Assembly (NCBI GenBank): GCA_036873135.1
Contig: JAPTYO010000026.1
Location: 1,468,001-1,532,000, forward strand
Length of the DNA: 64,000 bases
Source: Clarkia xantiana subsp. parviflora
Lineage: Eukaryota; Streptophyta; Magnoliopsida; Myrtales; Onagraceae
Direction of reading: 5' to 3'
Shown here: piece by piece, positions 9,507 to 18,990 of the stretch
How the letters are laid out: each line of letters opens with the position of its first letter
Numbering within the stretch: position 1 is the stretch's first letter
Notes under the pieces: generated by a model
Seen by the model: the letters and a program-made list of their open reading frames with translations, nothing else
Database searches by the model: none
Told to the model about the DNA's origin: nothing
Position numbers and translations under genes: made by a program

Positions 9507-11471
9507 TTATTCTCCTTCTCTTGGCCTTTTTCTCCACCTTGGCACTGAACTCAATTTGGAAGCGTAAACCTCCCTTGCATTAGCAGTTGGGCCACCTGAC
9601 GCTGCTCCCCCGTGTATCATATTTATGGTCCCTCTCTTGTTGGGTGGAGGACTGTAGTCTACTTTGCCTTTGCCCTTTTCTCTGTGTGATGGCCCTAGCT
9701 GCATGCTGTTGCCCCCATGATCCACGAACTGCTTTAGGTCTCCCATTTGGATGGCATTGTTGATGCTTAGCTTTAGGCTGAAGCATTCGTTCGTGTCGTG
9801 CCCGTAAGCTTCATGGTTGTCACACCATCTATCCTTGTGATTCCCCACCATTGGGGCTCTCCATCTTGCAGGAGGTGACCAGAGTTTCTGATTCCGCATC
9901 TCTTTGAGGACAGTAGCTGGGGTGGCGTTCAATGGAACGAACTTGATGACATTTATTTCTCTAGCCTTTAGTGGTTCGCCCATTTGGTTTCTTTGCTGGG
10001 GCGGACGCCATTCCTGCTGCCTTGCGTGCTGAGGTGCCTGGGGTGGCTTACCTTTGTTCGGCTTTGCATTGTCTTCCTTGGCTGCTTGAATCTTGGCTTT
10101 CTTACTTGCCCTGTGCCTCTCCAGGTCTATATGAGTTTTTACTCTTCCTGCAAGCTCCTCTAAAGTGCTTGCTGGCTTCTTGGCCATCTTTTCTGCCAGT
10201 GTGGACCCGAAGCGGCCTAGGTTTCTGATGAAGGCTCGTATTATCTTACCCTCAGTGATGTCGCCCTGGATGTCTGCGATATTTTGATTGAATCTAGTGT
10301 AGTAACTGGCCAAAGATTCATCGTATTCTTGTTTCACATCATCGATGGAGCCTGTTCCTTTGAGGAGTTTCCTCTCCCCTAGATATCTCTGCAGAAACTT
10401 CGCCTTTAGCTGCTCCCATGAGTGGATGCTTTCAGAGGGTAGGCTGAAGAACCAGTGTGAGGCCACCCCTGATAGGGTGTTTGGGAACAGGAGTGCCTTG
10501 TATCTTTCATCAGTGGTCCTCCCAAATAGAGAGGCCTCATGCTGTTGAATATGCTCTAGGGGGTCTCCCTTGCCATTGTACTTTGCAATTTGCACTGTGT
10601 GCAGGGAGTCTGGCACCCTGTTCATCTCCAATCCCCTTGTGAAAGGGTGGTTCGTTTTGTCACTTAGACAATGCAAGCTGGTTTTCTTTGACTCGTTCAT
10701 TTTCCGGGTTATCATGGCCTCTATTTCTTCTGGAGTGATCAATATCGGTGTCGGAGTGTAATTTCTTTGATAGCCTCCGTAGTTATAGATAGGGCTTGCC
10801 GGGATCCCTTGTCCGTATTGATACAGACTGTAGGTGTATCCTTGGTGTCCCTGCTGGGGTGCTTCATAGAATTCTTGCCTCCTTGGAGGTCTTGCTTGTC
10901 TGTCTTCCCCCAGTGGGGTGTAAGCCCTGGCGTTCTGCTGTTGCCTAGGAGGCACGAATTGTTGCCTTCCCTCTTGGGGTGGCTCCTGGTAATTTCTTCT
11001 TTGCTCCTCTCGCTGCCCTGCTCGGGGGTGCGAGTGGTGCTCCTCCGTTGGGATCTGTTCCTCTTCATGAGCTTCTGTATTTATCCCCTGGGTGTATACC
11101 GGCCTTGTGTATATTGTGTAGGCGCGGTTGTCAATTCTTTGGGCCGGCATCCCATACGGGTACCTCTGGGGTTGCGCCTCATAGTAATATCCCTCAGGGG
11201 GTGCCGTGTGCTGGGATGGCACTCCCTGTTGTTCCCATTCTCTCTGTGGCCTTCTTGCCAGGGGGGTTGAGGCTGTGGAGGACTCAGCCCCAGCTGGGCG
11301 TGAGGGTCCTCCCCCCTGGTTGTTCTGTTGAGGAGGCTGTGGGATTCCTTGTGGTTCTGGTTGCACTGGCTGCTTTCCCGGGTTAGGCTGCCTTCCTGGG
11401 GGTATAGGCTCTCTCCTTCGCCCATTGCCCCCTGGTGGGCGGTGGTGCCTAGACACCCTGCTGTTCGTCAT
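9507..11471 (-). CDS. Gag polyprotein, Tat-like Ty3/Gypsy
   Basis: Seen: an uninterrupted 654-residue ORF from ATG 11471. Residues 1-250 are Pro/Gln/Arg-rich and disordered-looking. Residues ~297-450 are a Retrotrans_gag-type capsid domain (KYNGKGDPLEHIQQ, ASHWFFSLP, FLQRYLGERK). 451-545 is a basic Gln-rich linker. 549-563 is a CxxHx4GHx4C knuckle-like motif (WCDNHEAYGHDTNEC), which replaces the usual CCHC knuckle, and a basic tail follows. Known role: forms the cytoplasmic virus-like particle and packages element RNA. It lies 32 bp downstream of the primer site and ends one stop codon before the protease. Its full openness suggests a young or selected copy. Confidence 0.9.
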   Translation of the reverse strand: MTNSRVSRHHRPPGGNGRRREPIPPGRQPNPGKQPVQPEPQGIPQPPQQNNQGGGPSRPAGAESSTASTPLARRPQREWEQQGVPSQHTAPPEGYYYEAQPQRYPYGMPAQRIDNRAYTIYTRPVYTQGINTEAHEEEQIPTEEHHSHPRAGQREEQRRNYQEPPQEGRQQFVPPRQQQNARAYTPLGEDRQARPPRRQEFYEAPQQGHQGYTYSLYQYGQGIPASPIYNYGGYQRNYTPTPILITPEEIEAMITRKMNESKKTSLHCLSDKTNHPFTRGLEMNRVPDSLHTVQIAKYNGKGDPLEHIQQHEASLFGRTTDERYKALLFPNTLSGVASHWFFSLPSESIHSWEQLKAKFLQRYLGERKLLKGTGSIDDVKQEYDESLASYYTRFNQNIADIQGDITEGKIIRAFIRNLGRFGSTLAEKMAKKPASTLEELAGRVKTHIDLERHRASKKAKIQAAKEDNAKPNKGKPPQAPQHARQQEWRPPQQRNQMGEPLKAREINVIKFVPLNATPATVLKEMRNQKLWSPPARWRAPMVGNHKDRWCDNHEAYGHDTNECFSLKLSINNAIQMGDLKQFVDHGGNSMQLGPSHREKGKGKVDYSPPPNKRGTINMIHGGAASGGPTANAREVYASKLSSVPRWRKRPREGE

Positions 11472-11502
11472 TGCCCTTGTTATAGCCAGGCTTTCTGTCC
11501 GA

Positions 11503-11520
11503 AGCCCACTGACGGCGCCA
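11503..11520 (-). other. Primer-binding site of Tat-like element A
   Basis: Minus strand reads TGGCGCCGTCAGTGGGCT, two bases after the LTR end (..CCTAACA). The first nine bases match the 3' end expected of an aspartate tRNA; the rest is imperfect. Confidence 0.75.
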
Positions 11521-11824
11521 AGTGTTAGGTTCCGAGATCAGGGTCAACGGGTGGTCGGCTCAAATCTCGTTCCTCACTGGAGATGTGGAGGATCCGATAC
11601 TCTCGAGTTGCACTGTCTTAGCTTGCGTCCTTCCTTCCTTAGCTTCTCTTCTTCTTTCGCCCTGTAGAAGGGGCAGTACCAGGCACAGAGGGGGGGGGGG
11701 TGGTGCCTGATGAACCCTCTCCGATGCCTAAGTCAGTATCGTTTTTAGAGAGATAAAGCTAGAGAGATGTCAGAGCAAAATTATCCAAATTGCCAAGATG
11801 TCCCAATGAATAGTGGAGGTGGGG

Positions 11825-11832
11825 TATTTATA
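11825..11832 (-). promoter_or_regulatory. TATA box of LTR A
   Basis: Minus strand CCTATAAATACCCC in mid-LTR, as expected at the U3/R border. Confidence 0.65.
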
Positions 11833-11994
11833 GGCAACGGTGTCATTAAGGTGGCTTAATGACATCGTTAACCCTTAAACACAGTTAATTAACCTTTAAA
11901 CGCATAATTAAGACTTTAGGATACGGAGAAGGTAGGCGGAATAAACCGAGTATGGGAGTCCAAAAATGGTGCCGGGGCCCTTGGGGGGGGAAGG

Positions 11995-12160
11995 GAAATC
12001 CGACCCCCAAGGGTAGGGGTTGGGTGAGGGCACCCAACCCCTCCTAGGGAGGATGGGGTTGGCCAACCCCATCCCCCCTAGGGGAGATCGGGTTGGCCGA
12101 CCCGATCTCCCCTAGGGGAGGTCGGGTGTGGCCACCCAACCTCACCTAGGTGAGTTTGAC
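11995..12160. repeat. Cluster of nested palindromes in LTR A (U3)
   Basis: Four consecutive inverted repeats centred near 12024, 12064, 12095 and 12133. The arms resemble GGGGTTGG / CCAACCCC or GATCGGG / CCCGATC, and they are separated by CCTAGG-centred palindromes. The block is GC-rich and could fold as adjoining hairpins or cruciforms. Confidence 0.8.
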
Positions 12161-12483
12161 TCGGCCGGACGAGCGCTTCGGCCTCGTCCGAGCCGTTGGT
12201 GTTCTCGCGAAATGTTCGGGTTGAAGTTTCGATTTACAATCATTAATGGGATGATAAAAATACAACGATTCGGAAGTCAACGGGTTCAAATTGGGCGTAT
12301 ATCCATCACTTCTGACTGGAGCATCACTTTCATTGGGGACAAGTGCAGTGCTCGAACCTTCTCCAACAACCTTCCTTGGTCGACCTCTTGGTCTCGGGAT
12401 CCTATCTCCGAGATTAATTCCTTGATCTCTAGGACCTGGAACCAAGTTGGTCGGTACACTCCCACTGGAAATAATGGGTAGTA

Positions 12484-13992
12484 TCAGTGGTTGCGGTATT
12501 GGTCCGGCAACATGATTATCAGGTTCAACTTGATTCGTCTCTGCAGCAACAGTGAGTGTGGTCCGGCAACATGATTATCAGGTTCAACTTGATTTGGGAC
12601 CTGATCATCAATGTTATCCTGCTCTAGTTCAGTCAATACCTCATCTGTTTTTATTTCTCCAAGAGTTGGAAATTCGTCCTCAAGAAAAGTCACGTCTCTG
12701 GATTCATGTTCGACCACGCCGCCGTTTTCTTGAGCTGACACAAATACGTAACCCTTAGATTTCTCTGAATATCTAATAAAGATACTCTTTAGTCCTCTGT
12801 GTCCCAACTTTCCAAAACGGCTTTCAGTCGTATGTGTATAGGCAGCGCAACCCCAAGGTCGCAATTTTGTGTGATTTAATTCTCTACCATGCCATAGCTC
12901 ATAGGGCGTTGTGTCTACCGCTTTTGTTGGGACAAGGTTTACTACATGAGTGGCAGTCAATAATGCATCACTCCAATAGAAGATAGGTAATTGTGCCTGC
13001 GACATCATGGTTCTGACCATGTCCAGGAGAGTTCGATTACGACGTTCAGCCACACCATTCTGCTGTGGTGTGTTGGGGATTGTCGTTTGATGGGCTATCC
13101 CTCTTTCTTTCCACAACTTATCGAACTCATCAGAGAGATATTCTCCACCTCTATCAGTGCGTAAGGTTTTCACCTTCCGCTCCTGTTGATTCTCTACGAG
13201 GTTTAGAAAGTTTTTAAAGCAATCTATTTCCTCGGATTTACGAGTAATCAAATGAGTAAACCCGTAATGGGTATAGTCGTCAATGAAAGTTACGAAGTAT
13301 CGTTTCCCATTCCTAGCGGTTACATTTAATGGTCCACAGACGTCAGAGTGAATCAACTGCAATGGATATACGGCTCGTTGAGCTTCTCCAAATGGTTTGC
13401 GGGTGGATTTCCTAGCTAGACAATCATGGCAAGTGAGTTTAGTCACATTGCTGGTACCAGGAAAAAGCTCTCTTCGGGCAAATGAATGGACCCTATCATA
13501 GCTTATGTGTCCCAGCCTCGCATGCCATCCGGCTGCATCAGTCTCTGCTTCCCTGGAGGACAATGCATACATTCTATTCGCATCTATGCTACCATTCTGA
13601 TCCATGATAAAGAGACCATAAGAGGAATAGGCATGCCCAAAGAAGAGATTGCCTTTATTAATACGAACAAAGTTCTTCTCAAATGATAAAATGTAATTAT
13701 TATTCATAAGAGCGGAAACAGAAACAACATTTCTACGGATTCTAGGAGCAAACATGACATTCTCAAGTAGCAAGGTCCTGCCATTGTGCATAGACAATTT
13801 GCAGTTCCCTTCTCCTATGACTTCAACTTGTGAGTTGTCGCCAATGTATATCCTCTTAGAATCCTTTGGCAATCGTCTAAACATGGCGAACAATCTTTTG
13901 TCGTTGGCTATGTGGTCCATCGCACCTGAGTCAAGAATCCAAGAAGGATTTGAGTCAGTTAACATGACAGTTGTGGAAATAAGAGCTTCCAT
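12484..13992 (-). CDS. Copia protease-integrase ORF (C1), open but truncated
   Basis: Seen: 502 codons open from ATG 13992. The protease motif ILDSGAMDHIAN is at 19-30 (catalytic D21-S-G). The integrase zinc site is H157/H162/C188/C191 (WHARLGH...CHDC), and the catalytic triad is D217, D280, E316, in HSDVCGPL, TDRGGEYL and NGVAERRNRT; the D-x35-E spacing is as expected. After ~440 it enters the linker before RT. A local duplication of about 35 bp (12502-12536 and 12561-12596, inside the linker) shifts the last residues. In type 1 elements this would be part of a single gag-pol polyprotein. It is the best preserved enzyme region of the Copia family here; C3 has lost the protease motif and gained stops. 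Confidence 0.88.
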   Translation of the reverse strand: MEALISTTVMLTDSNPSWILDSGAMDHIANDKRLFAMFRRLPKDSKRIYIGDNSQVEVIGEGNCKLSMHNGRTLLLENVMFAPRIRRNVVSVSALMNNNYILSFEKNFVRINKGNLFFGHAYSSYGLFIMDQNGSIDANRMYALSSREAETDAAGWHARLGHISYDRVHSFARRELFPGTSNVTKLTCHDCLARKSTRKPFGEAQRAVYPLQLIHSDVCGPLNVTARNGKRYFVTFIDDYTHYGFTHLITRKSEEIDCFKNFLNLVENQQERKVKTLRTDRGGEYLSDEFDKLWKERGIAHQTTIPNTPQQNGVAERRNRTLLDMVRTMMSQAQLPIFYWSDALLTATHVVNLVPTKAVDTTPYELWHGRELNHTKLRPWGCAAYTHTTESRFGKLGHRGLKSIFIRYSEKSKGYVFVSAQENGGVVEHESRDVTFLEDEFPTLGEIKTDEVLTELEQDNIDDQVPNQVEPDNHVAGPHSLLLQRRIKLNLIIMLPDQYRNH

Positions 13993-14157
13993 TTCATAAC
14001 CAATGTCGCATACCTTTTCAGGATGCGATTTGCTGGACCTTGTACCTTCGCCTATTCAGCGTGGACTGGAGTTCCAGCGAACTATCTCTGATTTTAGTTA
14101 GAGATTGCCAGGTTTAGGCTTTGTCAACGTTTTATTGTCGACAGCCTGTTGTTTCTT

Positions 14158-14781
14158 TCATTTGTTCATTCTTTTCCTCTTTCCTTGCCATGCTCGTCCC
14201 GGTACTGGTTTCAGTCGAGCTTGTTCCATCTCGATGAATTTCAGGACCGATGCAAGATCCAACACAGAACCACTGGCAGTCAGTAAAGCCTTGGTTGCTC
14301 TCCAAGACTTCGGGAGGGCCCCGATGATGGCCTTAATTTTATCCCATTCACCCACCCGACCTTCTTGCTCCAGTGGTTTCAAAATGCTAAGGAGATCATA
14401 TAGTTTTTCCAGTACACTTTTGCTGTAGCTGTTAAAGCTTTCTTCCAAAGCATGTATGAGTGGGTACATGATTGCTGCCATGCCGTTTCCATATTTTAGG
14501 AAGAGGACATCCCAAATGTCCTTTGCAATCGGAACATTCTCATACTCATCATGGAATTCCTAAGAGATCTCAGACAGCAGAATCTCCTTCGCTTTCTTGT
14601 CATCTTGCTCCCACTTAAAATGGGCATATGTTAGGTCCTTGGTCCGACCAGCTGCTCGGTAGCTCATGGATTTCCCAATGTGACCTGAAAGGTCATTGTC
14701 CTCCAACAGTGCACTGACGCGCTAGCTCTACGAGTCATAGTTTGTCTCATTCAAAAGCTCATCAGCACAAGATGTTGTCAT
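14158..14781 (-). pseudogene. Copia gag (UBN2-like), broken, C1
   Basis: From ATG 14781 the frame meets a TAG at the codon where a tryptophan is expected (NYDS*S). The distal part is open from 14481 (LEESFNSYSKSVLEKLYDLL, W.KI..IIGALPKSW) and stops early where C3 has a glycine codon. No CCHC zinc knuckle is recognisable. Known role of intact gag: particle formation. Confidence 0.75.
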
Positions 14782-15924
14782 CTATGTTGTAATTCGTTAC
14801 TAAACACGATGATAATCATGCACAATAGGGGAGACAATAACATTTTGAGAAAGAATTGCATACATCAAATATCTATTAAGATAGAGTCTGACAGATAGTG
14901 ATTCCTCAGTCATCTAAACCAACCGACCACCAATAACCAATGGAAGATGGCTGTGAAATAGTTCACACTATTGTTCTCTTCTATCCAATAGATCATTATG
15001 TTAAAAAAAAACGTTTTAAATCGCAAATTACCGGAACGGGAATTTAAAATAAGCATACCTGATCTTGGCTTTCCCAAGGCCCTTTTTGTTTTGGAAAAAT
15101 CATTCCGATGAATTCACTCGTGCATACACAATTCTACAACCCGTGCAAATTATCATATGCTAGTAACATTCATCATTCATTCAGTATACATGCTTACGCG
15201 TTATGCGTCTAATGTTCCGAGGAACTCATGCTTGCATTTATAATTCTACTTTTAAGTAAATTATCAAACGCAACTACATCCTTAACATTCTAGCATACGT
15301 GTCAAACATGTAACATCCACATCAATTATACATATTTGGTGACTGGTTTTCGGTTTTAAAATAATTTTAAATATTAGGGGCTGATTTGCAATTCATGCTT
15401 ATATTCAATCACGCAAGCTTTTAGACATGAATCCTAGGTATTTTCAACCATCACAACATGTCTATTCTAGTGCCCACACAATATATTTAACCAGGGCTCC
15501 GCCCACAACATGAAATATCCAGCTAGTTTAACACAGTCAAGACAACATTTCTAATCATGCTTAAATATATACTTAATAATAAACAATTGCAATTCAGCCC
15601 ACTAATTTAACTAGTCCCAAAAACATGTATCTCCGAGATCCATCCCAATAATCGAAACAAGGCATAAAGGTTAGCAACCCTATGAGCAATGTGTAGTCCA
15701 TTTCGAGGTTCAAAAACATTTGGATTTCAAAACTTGACCTCCCTATTTTAATTGACTTGAATTCAGTTTAGAAAACATTCTTCGGTTTAGTCAATTTCAG
15801 TTAGTTTTGGTCTGATTCGGTCCGGTCCGGTTCAGAAAGTCCGGTTCGGTCCACTGTTAGCTCCACTAGTGATACCACTTTTAATTAACAATGGACCTAT
15901 TCAATGGACCTATTTTCACTCCAT
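14782..15924 (-). other. Leader of Copia C1, shortened
   Basis: Homologous to the C2-C4 leaders but about half as long: the AT-rich half and most of the primer site are missing. A relic GGTATCA remains near 15871. It is rich in CCGGTT/AACCGG motifs at 15800-15860. No gene seen. Confidence 0.6.
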
Positions 15925-16596
15925 ATTTTGTAATTTCGATTACATGCACGTACCATATTTTTTGTTTCCGTAGGGATTACTCCCCGTAATCGAAATTACG
16001 CAGCGAAAGTGTTACACATACCTCAACAGTTTACCGTAGTCCAAGATCTTTTGCACGAGGAAGTTCTCGATCCACCGGACGGATCCCGTAGAGGTTCTTG
16101 TGAAATAAGCTCTACGTGGTGTTAGCTCCACACAAAGCCTCAGATCAATTCTTGGCACGGGGACAGATCCTCAGAGAGTTGCTCGAAAGCAATTTGGCAC
16201 ACCCTTGGTGAAAGTATGGTTCGGCCGAACTAGTGAAGTGTGGGAGGAGGGTTTTCTTTCTAAAACACTCTTGTGAGGGAATTATGATTAACCCTAAAAT
16301 ATTCCCTAACACCTCTTATTTATAGGAGGAGTCAAGTAGACAAAAGTCCACTTTACCCCACCTTAATAATTCAGCCGTCCTATGTATTTGGGGAGGCCCA
16401 ATTTTGGGCCTCCCATGTCAATTGGGATTTGGGTCTAGCCCAATTACCCTAATGTGACATTTACCCAAGTTCATTAGGTAAACTACATATATTATGGGCT
16501 ACCAATTACGGCGCCCATCACCATATGCTTACAGCTCCCACTCATCGGAATGTGAGGGTGCCTGTTAATGTATTGTTGTCCAAATCCGCATCAACA
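15925..16596 (-). repeat. Copia LTR L1, shared between C1 and C2
   Basis: Minus-strand LTR starting TGTTGATGCGG at 16596, preceded on that strand by a polypurine tract (AGAGGGGAGAAA). It serves as 3' LTR of C2 and 5' LTR of C1. Its distal end carries a small inversion at 15925-15998. Confidence 0.75.
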
Positions 16597-17657
16597 TTTC
16601 TCCCCTCTGTTCTGCTACGTGCTTCCGAATAGTTCATACGAGGTTTGCCATGCGACCGGCGGATACGACGGGCATCGTGTTACTCATCTGTTAGGAGTGT
16701 TGTAGCGCCCGCGGAACGTTGATTCCCTTTTCTCCAATCAACCTGTTATGAACAACATTTATATATATTGTACCGCACTGTATCCTAGGTCAATTGATAA
16801 TTCTCCATTTGCCTAGTTTCCACATAGAAACACTTCTCCAAGGCATCTGTACAAGTATTTAAAACCTTAAACTAATATCCGGCTGGTGGCCACCTAGTGA
16901 ATACAAGATTCGGTGAAGTACAAGTGAACTTGACCATCCCTATCGCTCATACCCTTAGTCAAACCCAATCAGTTTCCAAAGACGTGGTCACTGGGCCTTT
17001 TTGTTCAGCACTACGCTTGTACGACGGGAAGCGAGCATTGAGCCTGGCCTTAGATTCGAGTTCTGAGTCCATGAGGATACTTCGGGTGCCTCTTCATAAG
17101 GCACCTGGGATCAATCACACGCTCGAGGTGAAGAAGTTTGCGCCTGCCAGAATAACGAGGATTCCTTCTTAGCGGTGACCCCGTGGTCGAACATGGCACG
17201 CCTAGTATGAAGCACGCGTTGATAGCATACTTGAACCTTTTGGGTCAATAAGAATGGGACATGTCAATCATGTTATCATAGATTTTCATCCGGCCCAAAA
17301 TGTGGATTTATGACGAACGAAGTTCATCACGGTGATCTGTAGAACGAGAATCACGTCGAGTTTCTTCGACTATAGATAATCATTCTGCTCAATCAGGTTT
17401 ATCCCCCTGATTCTTGGCCAGCCTTGCATAGTAGAGGCCTCCCTCGCAAGACAACCGTACCTGTGTGACTAGGTAAGGCCCACATTCGACATAGTTTTGG
17501 CAGAGGATTGCGTCCTCTTACGACTCAGTTTATAGACCGTAAATTTGATGTAATCAAAACATTATGACGTCGATTGATCATAAACTCAGTTGCAATTCTT
17601 TCGCTTACAAAAGGAAACTTTCTAATATCAAAATGTTATTACAGATACATGCCATTT
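16597..17657 (-). other. 3' non-coding region of Copia C2
   Basis: About 1 kb between the RNase H stop and the polypurine tract, conserved in C3, C4 and C5. No supported gene; an open antisense frame lacks ATG. Confidence 0.6.
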
Positions 17658-18990
17658 CTAAACCCTACGCAATCCAAGCAGTTTTACATGCTTTTCGAAT
17701 ATCTCCCTGCGTAGTGGCTTAGTTAATGGGTCCGCAATCATATTATCAGTGGACAAGTATTCCGTAGTGATTATATTGTCTTCTACCATCGATTTATAGT
17801 AATATTTCACATCAATGTGTTTGGTCCTACTATGGTACTTCTGATTCTTAACTGCCGCAATAGTTTCCTAACTGTCTGAGAATACCTTTACAGGTTTACT
17901 TCCGACGCACCACCAAGCAATGCAGTAAGAAGCATTTTCAGCCATACCGCTTCCTGTGCATTCTTAAAGAGAGCAACGAATTCCGATTCTGTTATTGATA
18001 GCGCGTCACAGGTTTGTTTCTTGCTCGTCCATGAAATGGCAGCATTAGCAATGAGAAATACTCCTCCTGTGGTGGACTTACGATCATCCAGATTGCCACC
18101 ATGGTCGGCGTCACTGTAACCGGTCAATTCTAACTTCCTGCCCTCATAGCACAGTGCATAGTCGGCAGTACCTTTCAGATAACGAATTAGGTATAACTAA
18201 TAACTCGTTTTACAGTCTTTTAAATGTTGATAGCTAGGATCTGATTAGAAACGTGCAACTAGGCCCACGGCGTGAATGATATCCGGATGGGTGTATTGCA
18301 CGGTGTATATCGAAATATCAACCACGTTTGAATTCTCTGCACCCTTCATCTGTCCACGCTCTTCCGGGTTCTTGGGGTTGTCACGTTACGACAGTGCGCA
18401 CCCAAATTCCACCGGCGTATTCACGGGTTTGGCATTCTGTAATCTGAACCTCTTTTTAACAGATTGTTGATATAAGATTCTTGAGATAGACATATCCTTC
18501 GGGTAGCCCGATCTATGGCTTTTTCAATGCCTAAGATATACGTGGCCTCTCCCCTATCTATCATCTCAAATACAGATGCTAACCAGTACTTTGACTTTTT
18601 CATGAAAATCACGTTGTTTGAAGCAATGAGTATGTCGTCCACGTATAAGGTTAAGATGACATACTTAGACCCGGAGGTCTCATAATACACGCACAGATTC
18701 TTGTGAAGACTCACTAATCCGCTTCCTACGATTTCCTCGTGGAATCTGCGGTACCATTGCCATGACGACTGTATAAGACCGTAGAAGGACCCTTTTGGAG
18801 TTTACAAACTTTACGTTCGTTGCAAGGAGTAATTAAACCCCCAGGATGCGACCAAGACCATGAATGGCCCTAACCATGGTTTTACGCATAGTCATTGAGT
18901 TTCTCTTAACAAAGTCCTCTCCGTGAAGCATTGGGTAAGACCTTTCGCAATGAGTCGGGTTCTCCGACATCAGTGGTGGGCCTTCTTTCA
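17658..18990 (-). pseudogene. Copia RT-RNase H, decayed (C2)
   Basis: Fragments with an intact RT catalytic motif (LYVDDILIA, about 18640-18670), the RT C-terminal signature EATYILGIE, and RNase H motifs (TGYSDADHGG, SESEFVAL-like) in several frames. Stops and indels separate them. Ends at TAG 17658-17660. Confidence 0.75.

Larger units (their letters stand above)
2792..12308 (-). mobile_element. Tat-like Ty3/Gypsy derivative A (LTR, gag, PR-gag', repeats, extra gene; no RT/INT; 3' LTR not seen)
   Basis: Read on the minus strand the order is LTR (12308-11523), TGGCGCC-type primer site, gag, protease joined to a partial second gag, tandem repeats, then a multi-exon gene on the opposite strand. 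Known: Tat-lineage elements (Ogre, Retand and relatives) often have extra ORFs, including antisense ones, and tandem repeats between pol and the 3' LTR. The RT, RNase H and integrase expected after the protease are absent, so this is non-autonomous. No sequence like the right LTR is seen at 2800-4200, so the left border given is only the edge of the long-inverted-repeat element. On the right the LTR start interrupts Copia C1, whose missing half is not found on the left, so a deletion or rearrangement is likely. Confidence 0.65.
11523..12308 (-). repeat. LTR of Tat-like element A
   Basis: 786 bp on the minus strand, starting TGATGGATATACG and ending CCTAACA beside the primer site. The start matches the LTR at 62239 (TGATGGATATGTG), as does an internal TGACTTAGGCATCGGAGAGGG-like block, which fixes both borders. 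It has a TATA box, a poly-G tract near 11688-11701 and a palindrome cluster. The flanking base of Copia C1 resumes at 12309. Confidence 0.8.
12309..15924 (-). mobile_element. Copia copy C1 (type 1), 5' two-thirds only
   Basis: Minus-strand order: LTR L1, shortened leader, broken gag, intact protease-integrase ORF, start of the integrase-RT linker. It then stops at the LTR of Tat-like A, with RT, RNase H and 3' LTR missing. The sequence is closely similar to C3 on the plus strand (24001-32534). Confidence 0.85.

Noticed and set aside
9971..11667. Plus-strand open frames opposite gag
   Set aside because: Shadows of the intact gag ORF; no start context or domain.
16897..17172. ~91-codon antisense frame in the Copia 3' region, also at 31246-31569 and 40483-40758
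   Set aside because: Open in three copies but begins with GTG; the first ATG is far inside and no domain is recognisable.
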